NCBI GenBank assembly: GCA_009782165.1
Contig: WQUH01000076.1
Span: 1 to 6,693, forward strand
Source: Pseudomonadota bacterium
GTDB taxonomy: Bacteria; Desulfobacterota; Desulfobulbia; Desulfobulbales; Desulfobulbaceae
DNA: 6,693 nucleotides
Direction of reading: 5' to 3'
Shown here: piece by piece, positions 1-5,363 of the stretch
Layout of the letters: the number at the start of each line of letters is the position of its first letter
How positions within the stretch are numbered: position 1 is the stretch's first letter
Position numbers and translations under genes: made by a program
The notes under the pieces: generated by a model
What the model was told of the DNA's origin: nothing
What the model saw: only the letters and a program-made list of their open reading frames with translations
The model's database searches: none

Positions 1-613
1 GGAGGACGAACCGGCCCAGCGGATGGACGGTGCAGGGAAAGCTGGCGACAAAGAGCGGGTTGGCGCACAGTCCGCCGGAGAGAAACAGTTCTTCCGGCTC
101 ATGGGCGAAGCGGTGGGCATTGAGGGCGATGCCGCGCACGAACCGGGCCACCGCCTCAGCCTCGGAGACGCCCGCGATCACGGCGTCGAAGATGCGGCTC
201 ATGCCGAGCACGCCGCAGGTGACGGAAAAACCGGCTGCCGGCGCGGGGATGGCGGCATAGTCGAGCCGGTAATAGGTGGAGAGCAGCTCGATGGTAAACC
301 CCATCGAGGCGCCGCATTCGGTATTCCAGCCCATGTCGGCCACCCGGCCGTTCTGAAAGCGGACGAACTTGATGTCGCGGCTGCCGCAATCGAGCAGCAC
401 GAAATCCGGCCGGCCGATCAACCGGAGACCGCCCCTGGCCAGGGCGGTCAGTTCGTTGATGCTGCGCGCGCTGCGATGGACGGCGTTGTGGCCGGTGGCC
501 AGGTCGGCCCTGAACGAGCGGTCCAGGTCGCGGGTGGCGACAATGCGCGGCTCGCTGTCGCGGCGCAGATCCAGGATCTTGCAGTAGGAGGTTCCGAAAT
601 CGGCCAGGAGCAT
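1..613 (-). CDS. BcrA/BadF/HgdC-type Fe-S ATPase (acyl-CoA dehydratase activase family), 3' end beyond window
   Basis: The reading frame starts at ATG 613-611 and stays open for 204 codons to the window edge, so the C-terminus is missing. ASKHA-type ATPase features are visible: phosphate loop DFGTS (residues 5-9), a second loop DCGSRDIK (75-82, compare DIGGQDTK in activases) and SGGLCAN (179-185, compare TGGVAxN). By eye, NTECGAS (97-103) aligns with the NxKCAAGTG segment of HgdC and C133 with its second cluster Cys, so the two ligands of the [4Fe-4S] cluster bridging the homodimer seem to be kept. Known family members use ATP hydrolysis to drive low-potential electrons into a partner Fe-S protein such as 2-hydroxyacyl-CoA dehydratase or benzoyl-CoA reductase. 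The stretch between the two phosphate loops (about 70 residues) looks shorter than usual. The start overlaps the upstream stop (TGATG) and the Shine-Dalgarno is weak, suggesting translational coupling. The family call is fairly firm; the substrate is unknown. Confidence 0.8.
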   Translation of the reverse strand, partial: MLLADFGTSYCKILDLRRDSEPRIVATRDLDRSFRADLATGHNAVHRSARSINELTALARGGLRLIGRPDFVLLDCGSRDIKFVRFQNGRVADMGWNTECGASMGFTIELLSTYYRLDYAAIPAPAAGFSVTCGVLGMSRIFDAVIAGVSEAEAVARFVRGIALNAHRFAHEPEELFLSGGLCANPLFVASFPCTVHPLGRFVL

Positions 614-1368
614 CAGTCGTTCATCCGTTGACCGGGCGTGATGCCGGACAGTTCGAGGAAGGCCTCGATTTTGGCGCGGGTGGAACTGCCGGCGGCCACG
701 TCGCAGTCCACGGCAATGGCGCGGGGATGTTTGGACGCCAGGTGTTTGGCCAACACCGCCTTGGCGCAGAAGGACTGCGCGAAGAAAACAGTGGGAATGG
801 CCGGATCGACGTGGTGTTCCAGCTCCAGGTCGGCGGGGGTCTTGTTTTCCATGCACCGCGTCCAGCCGAAGACATGGGTCGTATCGGGAAAAGGCGCGAG
901 CAGGGAAAAATCCCTGGGCGGAACCCCCCAGAAGCCGCAGCTCGGGCGGCACGGTTCCATGGGCGGATGGGGGGCGAGCGATTGCACCCCTTTGACGATG
1001 CGGAGGAATTTCTCCATCAGGGGCAGTCCGCTGGTGCAGAGCGGATGCCCGAAGGCCCGGCTGTCCAGATTGCGGGTGCGGATGACCGGAATCGGCAGCA
1101 GGTCGGCGATCACCTCGGCCACATGGAGGGCGCAATCGCACTTGCCCGGACCAACGTCGATGTAGATGCAATCCAGCCCCAGGTGGAGGCAGTTGAGCAC
1201 CACGGTGCGGAGGATGGCGCAGTAGGCGCGGGGGATATGGGCCGCGGTCTGGTCGATGGGGGCCCGCACCTGCGGCTCGTCGAGATCGACGATCGTATCG
1301 CCCGCCCCGGCGATGGCCCCGATCACCGCCAGGGGAGGCACGCCGACGATGCCGATGCGCCGAGGCAT
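613..1368 (-). CDS. Cysteine-rich protein, probable short HgdB-like (2-hydroxyacyl-CoA dehydratase D-component-like) partner of the activase
   Basis: This 251-residue protein starts at ATG 1368-1366. GAGGA lies six bases upstream (1379-1375) and the start overlaps the lptG stop by one base (TGATG). It ends with TGA at 615-613, which overlaps the next start the same way. It has 11 Cys (50, 60, 67, 77, 79, 111, 140, 144, 172, 201, 222). The stretch from AYC (48-50), through the Arg at 54, to GKCDCALH (75-82) resembles the pattern in HgdB-type D-components, where a Cys near an Arg is followed by a Cys-Asp pair and a helix. Further possible cluster ligands sit in CRPSC (140-144) and WTRC (169-172). 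No signal peptide or membrane segment is visible, so it is probably cytoplasmic. Its position between lptG and an activase-type ATPase suggests it is the electron acceptor of that ATPase. D-components are usually considerably longer (over 350 residues), so this is a reduced or distinct family. The partnership is inference; an unrelated Fe-S or metal protein remains possible. Confidence 0.75.
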   Translation of the reverse strand: MPRRIGIVGVPPLAVIGAIAGAGDTIVDLDEPQVRAPIDQTAAHIPRAYCAILRTVVLNCLHLGLDCIYIDVGPGKCDCALHVAEVIADLLPIPVIRTRNLDSRAFGHPLCTSGLPLMEKFLRIVKGVQSLAPHPPMEPCRPSCGFWGVPPRDFSLLAPFPDTTHVFGWTRCMENKTPADLELEHHVDPAIPTVFFAQSFCAKAVLAKHLASKHPRAIAVDCDVAAGSSTRAKIEAFLELSGITPGQRMND

Positions 1369-2450
1369 CAGATATCCTCGCGCAGCAAAAGGAACAGGCC
1401 CAGGCAACTGACCAGCAGATGCACCGAGACCGCCGCGGCCAGGGGCGGGATATAACCGGCCTTGGCCAGGGTTTGGAGGATGGTGTACAGACCCCAGCAG
1501 ACAAAGGCCATGCCGCAGCTCGCCGGAATGGCCAGCGAAAGATCCCGCCCCCATTTGCGGTAGACCAGCAGCAGGAGCGGCAAGCCCAGCAGCAGCAGGG
1601 GCAGGCCCAGGAAGGTGTACGAAATCCGGCCGTAAAAGTCGGCCCAGGCCTTGCTGCGCTCCTGGTCGGAATGGCTGTGCCGGGTTTCCCGGTAGAGCGC
1701 GGTGAGCGAAAGCTCCATGGCGTGGTCGGGCGGGACAAAAAACGCATCGGGCTGTTCGGGAAAGGTGAAACGCCGCTCGGCAAAGACCTCGGTGGCGAAC
1801 CGTTCGCCGCTGCCGGCCTCCTGCTCCTGGCCGTTGCGCAAGGTCCAGGTTCCCTGGTCCCAGACCGCGGTCTCCGCCGTGACCAGGCTGCGGACCTGAT
1901 AGGCGGGATTCCAGGTGGTGTACGAAAAGCTGGTAAACACATTCTGCTGGCGATCGGGCCGGGCAAAGGAATAGAAGCCGTTTTCTCCCCGGTAGTAATA
2001 CCGGCCGTTCCGGTAAATCCCCATGGTGGTTTTGCCCTTGACTTCGCGGTCCCAGATGGAGTTGGTGACGGCGACGGCGCCGGGAAGAATTGTTTGCGCC
2101 ATGAGCAGAAACAGCATGACGCAGCCCAGGGCCGCGGCGACGATCGGCTGGACGATTTTGCGCAGCGGGATGCCGCCGGCCTTCAGGGCGATCAGCTCGT
2201 TGCTGTGGTTGAGCATGCCGAGGGTGACGACGCCGGCCAGCAGGATGCAGACCGGACTCATGATATCGACGATGAAGGGTATCTTGAAAAAAAAGAAGGT
2301 GGCGATCATCCCGAAGGATTTGCCTTTTTCGAGGAAATCGTCGATCCGTTCAAAGAAATCGACCAACAGGTAGATACTGATGAAAGTGGCCGTGATCAGG
2401 ACGAAGTTGCGGATAAAATGGGTCAGGATGTAGCGGTGGAGCAGGATCAT
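1368..2450 (-). CDS. lptG: LPS export ABC transporter permease LptG (YjgP/YjgQ family)
   Basis: This is an inner-membrane permease of the LptB2FG transporter, which extracts lipopolysaccharide from the inner membrane and passes it to the LptC/LptA bridge. Its 360 residues are the usual LptG length. The N-terminus (MILLHRYILTHF) matches the typical family start. Predicted membrane segments lie near residues 11-31, 52-78, 101-123, 275-297, 305-328 and 333-356. Between segments 3 and 4 lies a soluble region (about 130-265), the position of the periplasmic beta-jellyroll domain. NELIALKAGGIP (84-95) is the conserved cytoplasmic coupling helix that contacts the ATPase LptB. LptF is the alternative, but length and sequence feel closer to LptG. 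It is the first gene of a three-gene minus-strand operon and no lptF lies directly upstream, although the two are often adjacent. There is no clear Shine-Dalgarno before ATG 2450-2448. A possible promoter lies near 2547-2575. Confidence 0.93.
   Translation of the reverse strand: MILLHRYILTHFIRNFVLITATFISIYLLVDFFERIDDFLEKGKSFGMIATFFFFKIPFIVDIMSPVCILLAGVVTLGMLNHSNELIALKAGGIPLRKIVQPIVAAALGCVMLFLLMAQTILPGAVAVTNSIWDREVKGKTTMGIYRNGRYYYRGENGFYSFARPDRQQNVFTSFSYTTWNPAYQVRSLVTAETAVWDQGTWTLRNGQEQEAGSGERFATEVFAERRFTFPEQPDAFFVPPDHAMELSLTALYRETRHSHSDQERSKAWADFYGRISYTFLGLPLLLLGLPLLLLVYRKWGRDLSLAIPASCGMAFVCWGLYTILQTLAKAGYIPPLAAAVSVHLLVSCLGLFLLLREDI
1375..1379 (-). promoter_or_regulatory. Ribosome binding site of the 251-residue Cys-rich gene
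   Basis: On the minus strand this is GAGGA, six bases before ATG 1368-1366 and inside the last codons of lptG. It decides the start: the reading frame is open further upstream (to 1554), but that extension lies entirely within lptG and has no homologous look. Confidence 0.7.
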
Positions 2451-2546
2451 GCAACAGTCGTTGGTGGAGGATCGTCAATGGGGCGCGGGAGACGGCGCGG
2501 CGGCGCACCCGCAACCGGCCGCCCGCGGACCGGGGCCGTCCGTTCT

Positions 2547-2575
2547 GTAGTACTCCCTCGTCCCGTTTCCGTCAA
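2547..2575 (-). promoter_or_regulatory. Candidate sigma-70 promoter for the lptG operon
   Basis: On the minus strand TTGACG (2575-2570, five of six matches to the -35 consensus) is followed after 17 bases by TACTAC (2552-2547, only three of six matches to the -10 consensus). Transcription would begin near 2540, giving a leader of about 90 bases before lptG. The -35 box and spacing are good and the -10 is poor, so this is tentative. Confidence 0.35.
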
Positions 2576-2617
2576 GGGATACGCGGCGCGGGGACCAGCC
2601 ACGGCCGGCTTCGCCTC

Positions 2618-2648
2618 CCGGCAAGATGGGGCTTGCGCTTCTTGCCGG
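2618..2648. repeat. Perfect 9-base inverted repeat with 13-base loop
   Basis: CCGGCAAGA (2618-2626) is the exact reverse complement of TCTTGCCGG (2640-2648). Within it GCAAG (2621-2625) can also pair with CTTGC (2632-2636), so the left arm has two mutually exclusive partners on the plus strand. No T-run follows on either strand, so it does not look like a simple intrinsic terminator. It could be an operator dyad or a leader structure upstream of the DHH gene. Confidence 0.6.
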
Positions 2649-2837
2649 CACTGTGTAAGTTCTATGCGTATATCCTCTGTCGTTTGTTCCCTGCGACACT
2701 GTACATTGAGGAAATTCTTCCCGAAGTTTCCACCTGTTCGATGAACTCCAGGAAAAGCCGCCTGCGGCAAGCGGGCAGTCGTCGGTCAGCGCGCCGTTCG
2801 GGCGCAGCGGATGCGACCGGACGGACTGTTTGCTGCG

Positions 2838-2849
2838 AGACCGCGGTCT
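2838..2849. promoter_or_regulatory. Perfect 12-base palindrome just before the DHH gene start
   Basis: AGACCGCGGTCT is fully self-complementary and ends 20 bases before ATG 2870. A T-run and pyrimidine stretch follow it (TTTTCCTCTT). It could be a protein binding site or a small leader hairpin affecting initiation, since no Shine-Dalgarno is visible here. The function is unproven. Confidence 0.4.
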
Positions 2850-2869
2850 TTTCCTCTTGATCCGTATTT

Positions 2870-3901
2870 ATGCAGAAACGACTCGAAAAAATCGCGAGCA
2901 ACAATATCACCAGAAGCCCCGGCAAGAATTCGGCGATCGCCCGGCTCAACGGACTCTGGGCCATCTTCGAGCGGACCGATACCGTGCTGATCGTCATCAA
3001 CGCCGACCCCGACGCCATCGCCTCGGCCATGGCGCTCAAGCGGCTGCTCAGCTACCGGGTGCAGAGCGTCGCCATCGGCTATCCCAACGAGATCAGGCGA
3101 CTGAACAACCTGACCATGGTGGAGCGGTTGAAAATTCCCATCGAGCGGCTCCATACCCTGTCGGTGAAGGACTATACCAAAAAGATCCTGCTCGATTCCC
3201 AACCCAACCACCTGGCCTGTTTCGAAAAACTGACCTTCAACGCGGTCATCGACCACCACCCGGTGACCACCGGCTGGGATGCGGCCTTCATCGATATCCG
3301 CCCGGAATATGGCGCTGTTTCCTCGATGATGGTGGAATATCTCCGCGCCGCCAACATCAAGCCCTCGGTCTCCCTGGCCACCGCCCTGTTTTACGGGATC
3401 AAGGTCGATACCCAGAATTTTCAGAAACAGAACATGCAGCAGGCCGACGGCATCTGCTTCCGCTACCTGTTCAACATCGCCAACCTCAACCTGGTGCGCA
3501 AGTTCGAGCTGACCGAGTTGCGCCGCTCCGAACTCCGCTACTTCCGCACCGCCCTCAACGACGTCAAGGCGAGCAATCGCCGGGCCTATGTCCATCTCGG
3601 CAAGGTCAGCACCCCTGACATTCTGGTGATCATCGCCGATTTCTTCAATCGCGTCGCCGGGTTCGACTGGGTGATCGTCTCCGGTATCCACGGAGAAAAA
3701 CTGGTGGTGATTTTCCGTTGCGACGGCTACCGCAAAAACGCCGGCAAACTCGCCAAGACCACCTTCGGCCGTTTCGGCCCCGCGGGCGGCCACCGGGAAG
3801 CGGCGCGGGCCGAATCGCCGCTCAAGAATCTGCCCCTGCGGGAAAATCAGGAGTTCACCACCAAGACCCTGATCCGCCTGGTCACCCAGCACGTCAAATA
3901 A
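2870..3901 (+). CDS. DHH/DHHA1 family phosphoesterase (NrnA-like)
   Basis: A 343-residue cytoplasmic protein. The N-terminal DHH domain shows NADPDAIAS (residues 44-52, motif I region), LLDS with D109 (motif II), DHH at 128-130 (motif III) and GIKVDT with D180 (motif IV). The C-terminal DHHA1 substrate-binding domain ends in AGGHREAA (305-312). The family uses two Mn ions to hydrolyse short oligonucleotides, pAp or cyclic dinucleotides; length and layout are closest to NrnA-type enzymes. Oddly, the first His of motif I (HxxxDxD) is Val here (V42), so one metal ligand seems absent or replaced. The start ATG 2870 was chosen because it gives a plausible N-terminus, but no Shine-Dalgarno precedes it. 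It is divergent from lptG and followed by a 208-base gap before the glgC pair, so it is probably its own transcription unit. Family is firm; substrate unknown. Confidence 0.9.
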   Translation: MQKRLEKIASNNITRSPGKNSAIARLNGLWAIFERTDTVLIVINADPDAIASAMALKRLLSYRVQSVAIGYPNEIRRLNNLTMVERLKIPIERLHTLSVKDYTKKILLDSQPNHLACFEKLTFNAVIDHHPVTTGWDAAFIDIRPEYGAVSSMMVEYLRAANIKPSVSLATALFYGIKVDTQNFQKQNMQQADGICFRYLFNIANLNLVRKFELTELRRSELRYFRTALNDVKASNRRAYVHLGKVSTPDILVIIADFFNRVAGFDWVIVSGIHGEKLVVIFRCDGYRKNAGKLAKTTFGRFGPAGGHREAARAESPLKNLPLRENQEFTTKTLIRLVTQHVK

Positions 3902-3967
3902 GCCGTCCGTCCCTGCCCTGCCCGCGTTGCCGATCGACCGCTTTTCTGCGGCGAAACGAGATTATGC

Positions 3968-3997
3968 TTGCGCCTCGTCCGAGGTTGGGCATATTAT
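3968..3997 (+). promoter_or_regulatory. Candidate sigma-70 promoter for the glgC pair (upstream option)
   Basis: TTGCGC (3968-3973, three of six -35 matches) and TATTAT (3992-3997, five of six -10 matches) are separated by 18 bases. The spacer contains an interrupted dyad, CCTCG-TC-CGAGG (3973-3984), which could be an operator. Transcription would start near 4004, leaving a leader of about 105 bases that contains both 19-base direct repeats. Confidence 0.4.
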
Positions 3998-4000
3998 GGG

Positions 4001-4041
4001 GCCGTGCAACAGTTTTTATGATGCTGTACAACAGTTTTTTT
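4001..4041 (+). repeat. Two imperfect 19-base direct repeats, 22 bases apart, upstream of the glgC pair
   Basis: Copies 4001-4019 and 4023-4041 agree at 16 of 19 positions and share the core CAACAGTTTTT. The 22-base offset is about two helical turns, which would put both copies on the same DNA face, as is common for cooperative regulator sites. The repeats end about 70 bases before the first glgC start and surround a possible -10 box. Confidence 0.65.
4017..4022 (+). promoter_or_regulatory. Alternative -10 box between the direct repeats
   Basis: TATGAT matches the -10 consensus at five of six positions and lies at the end of the first direct repeat. No good -35 lies 16-18 bases upstream (TTATGG at 3994-3999 is poor). 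If used, it would need an activator, and the second repeat would cover the transcription start. Confidence 0.3.
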
Positions 4042-4096
4042 GCCGGGCGCCGGCGGACCATGTCTTGCCGCGGCACAACGAGAGCCCTTCTTCTTC

Positions 4097-4100
4097 AGGA
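4097..4100 (+). promoter_or_regulatory. Ribosome binding site of the first glgC gene
   Basis: AGGA lies nine bases before ATG 4110. It fixes the start, because the same frame is open back to 3927 but the extra residues do not resemble a GlgC N-terminus. Confidence 0.6.
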
Positions 4101-4109
4101 CGGTGTTCT

Positions 4110-5363
4110 ATGCAAAGACCCTCGACCTTGGCGATGATCCTGGCGGGCGGCCGTGTCGACGCGCTGGGGGTGTTGACCCATTATCGGCCGAAATCCACCG
4201 TTCCCTTCGGCGGCTTTTCCCGGGTCATCGACTTTCCCCTCTCCAACCTGCTCCATTCGGGCATCGAACGCATCGCCATCCTCAGCCAGTACCGCTCCTA
4301 CTCCCTCATCAACCACATCGGCACCGGAGCGGCCTGGGACATGATCGGCCGGAATCGCGGCATCTCCATCCTGCCGCCGTTCAAAGATTACGACAACCCC
4401 CACTGGTACCGGGGATCGGCCGACGCGGTCTATCAGAATCTGGATTACATCCAGCACTACGGCCCGTCGGTGATCCTCATCCTGTCGGGCGACCATGTCT
4501 ACCAGATGGATTATCGCCAGATGATCCGCTATCACCACGACTGCGATGCCGATCTGACCGCCGCCTTCATCGAGGTGGAGCCCAAGGCGGCCTCGCGGTT
4601 CGGCGTGGCGGAAATCGCCGACGACTCCGCCAGCGGCGGCCGCGTGCTCTCCTACGAGGAAAAGCCGGCCAACCCCAAGGGGCGCTGGGCGTCGCTCACG
4701 GTCTTCTGCTTCCGTCCCTCGGTGCTGCTGGAGGTGTTGAGAAAAAACCAGAGCGACACCTCCTATGAATTCGGCCGCGACATCATCCCCTTGATGATGC
4801 GCGACAAATACAAGGTGCATGGCTACAGGTTCCAGGGATACTGGGGCTACACCCAAACGATCGACGAATACTGGCGGACCTCGATGGATCTCCTGGGGCC
4901 GAACCCGAAAATCGATCTCGAGGCGTGGGGCATCCGCACCAACCTGGCGCATCGCAACATTGCCGACCGGCAGCCGGTCAAGATCGGCCCGCGGGGCTGT
5001 CTGGACAACTCCATGGCCTATAACGGCTGCGTCGTCGAGGGAACGGTGCGCAACTCCATCCTGTTTCCGGGGGTCCGGGTCTTGCCGGGGACGGAGATCA
5101 ACGATTCCATCCTGTTTTTCGACAACGTCGTCCAGGAAGGGGTCCGGCTGTACCGGGTCGTCAGCGATGTCAACACGGTGTTCAGCCGCAATGTCCAGAT
5201 CGGCGCGCCGCTGTGCGAGAAACCCAGCAAGGTGAGCGTGGTCGGCTGGAACAACATCGTGCCGGAAGGTCTGTGCATCGGCTGCGGCTGCCAGATTGCG
5301 CCGCGGATCGCTCCGGAAAAATGGCCCAAGGACAAGCTGGCCGACGGGGAGGAACTGCAATGA
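4110..5363 (+). CDS. glgC: Glucose-1-phosphate adenylyltransferase family protein with altered active site (GlgC paralogue 1)
   Basis: A 417-residue protein of normal GlgC length: nucleotidyltransferase domain to about residue 275, then a left-handed beta-helix domain. GlgC enzymes make ADP-glucose from ATP and glucose 1-phosphate for glycogen synthesis. Kept motifs: RPKSTVPFGG (26-35), GSADA (102-106), GDH with D128 (127-129), EEKP with K185 (183-186) and FGRDIIP (221-227). Altered motifs: the nucleotide loop reads LAGGRVDAL (11-19) where LAGGxGTRL is usual, so its Gly and Arg are gone. The usual WRDVGT reads WGYTQT (245-250), replacing the second metal-binding Asp with Tyr (247). SLTVFCF (195-201) replaces SMGIYIF. 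A Cys trio (389, 392, 394) lies near the C-terminus. The stop overlaps the next gene's start (ATGA). It is likely a regulatory or modified-specificity subunit partnering the second protein; reduced catalysis is inferred, not shown. Confidence 0.88.
   Translation: MQRPSTLAMILAGGRVDALGVLTHYRPKSTVPFGGFSRVIDFPLSNLLHSGIERIAILSQYRSYSLINHIGTGAAWDMIGRNRGISILPPFKDYDNPHWYRGSADAVYQNLDYIQHYGPSVILILSGDHVYQMDYRQMIRYHHDCDADLTAAFIEVEPKAASRFGVAEIADDSASGGRVLSYEEKPANPKGRWASLTVFCFRPSVLLEVLRKNQSDTSYEFGRDIIPLMMRDKYKVHGYRFQGYWGYTQTIDEYWRTSMDLLGPNPKIDLEAWGIRTNLAHRNIADRQPVKIGPRGCLDNSMAYNGCVVEGTVRNSILFPGVRVLPGTEINDSILFFDNVVQEGVRLYRVVSDVNTVFSRNVQIGAPLCEKPSKVSVVGWNNIVPEGLCIGCGCQIAPRIAPEKWPKDKLADGEELQ
5346..5353 (+). promoter_or_regulatory. 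Ribosome binding site of the second glgC gene
   Basis: GGGGAGGA lies six bases before ATG 5360 and inside the end of the first glgC. It fixes the start at MRESGDAL; the open frame further upstream (from 5213) is a shadow within the first gene. Confidence 0.8.

Larger units (their letters stand above)
2451..2869. other. Divergent intergenic region between lptG and the DHH gene
   Basis: This 419-base stretch separates the minus-strand lptG operon from the plus-strand phosphoesterase gene, so it must hold promoters for both. The part next to lptG (about 2470-2620) is very GC-rich. About 2649-2735 is more AT-rich and is where I would expect promoter elements, but I see no convincing sigma-70 pair for the plus strand there. 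Several dyads are present: 2618-2648, 2791-2805 (GCGCC/GGCGC, five-base loop) and 2838-2849. I see no tRNA, and no known small RNA or riboswitch that I can name. The short open frames here start with TTG and have no ribosome binding site or family resemblance. Confidence 0.8.

Noticed and set aside
23..631. Plus-strand open frame opposite the activase gene
   Set aside because: The minus strand shows clear ATPase loops and cluster Cys; the plus frame has no motif.
1419..2744. Plus-strand open frame of 441 codons opposite lptG
   Set aside because: Antisense to lptG, Q/G/D-rich composition, no binding site and no domain.
2447..2770. Small minus-strand open frame directly upstream of lptG
   Set aside because: TTG start, Arg/Pro/Ala-rich composition, no ribosome binding site; it overlaps the lptG start and the likely promoter.
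2633..2860. Small plus-strand open frame in the divergent intergenic region
   Set aside because: It begins with TTG, has no Shine-Dalgarno and no coding look; composition changes midway.
2786..3892. Minus-strand open frame of 368 codons opposite the DHH gene
   Set aside because: Antisense shadow of a gene with clear DHH and DHHA1 motifs.
4023..4041. CTGT-ACA-ACAG hairpin followed by seven T, as a terminator for the DHH gene
   Set aside because: The stem is only four pairs plus a wobble, and the same sequence recurs 22 bases earlier without the hairpin, so a direct-repeat regulatory site explains it better.
4042..4054. GCCGG-GCG-CCGGC stem as a terminator
   Set aside because: Only five pairs, and the T-run precedes rather than follows it on the plus strand; on the minus strand it is followed by A, not T.
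3927..4109. N-terminal extension of the first GlgC paralogue to an upstream start
   Set aside because: The extra 61 residues do not resemble GlgC, they would cover the candidate promoter and repeats, and ATG 4110 has a suitable AGGA and matches the family N-terminus.
4095..5360. Long minus-strand open frame opposite the first glgC (421 codons)
   Set aside because: It lies exactly antisense to a well-supported gene, has low-complexity D/G/H/V/R-rich composition and no family resemblance; this is typical of GC-rich DNA.
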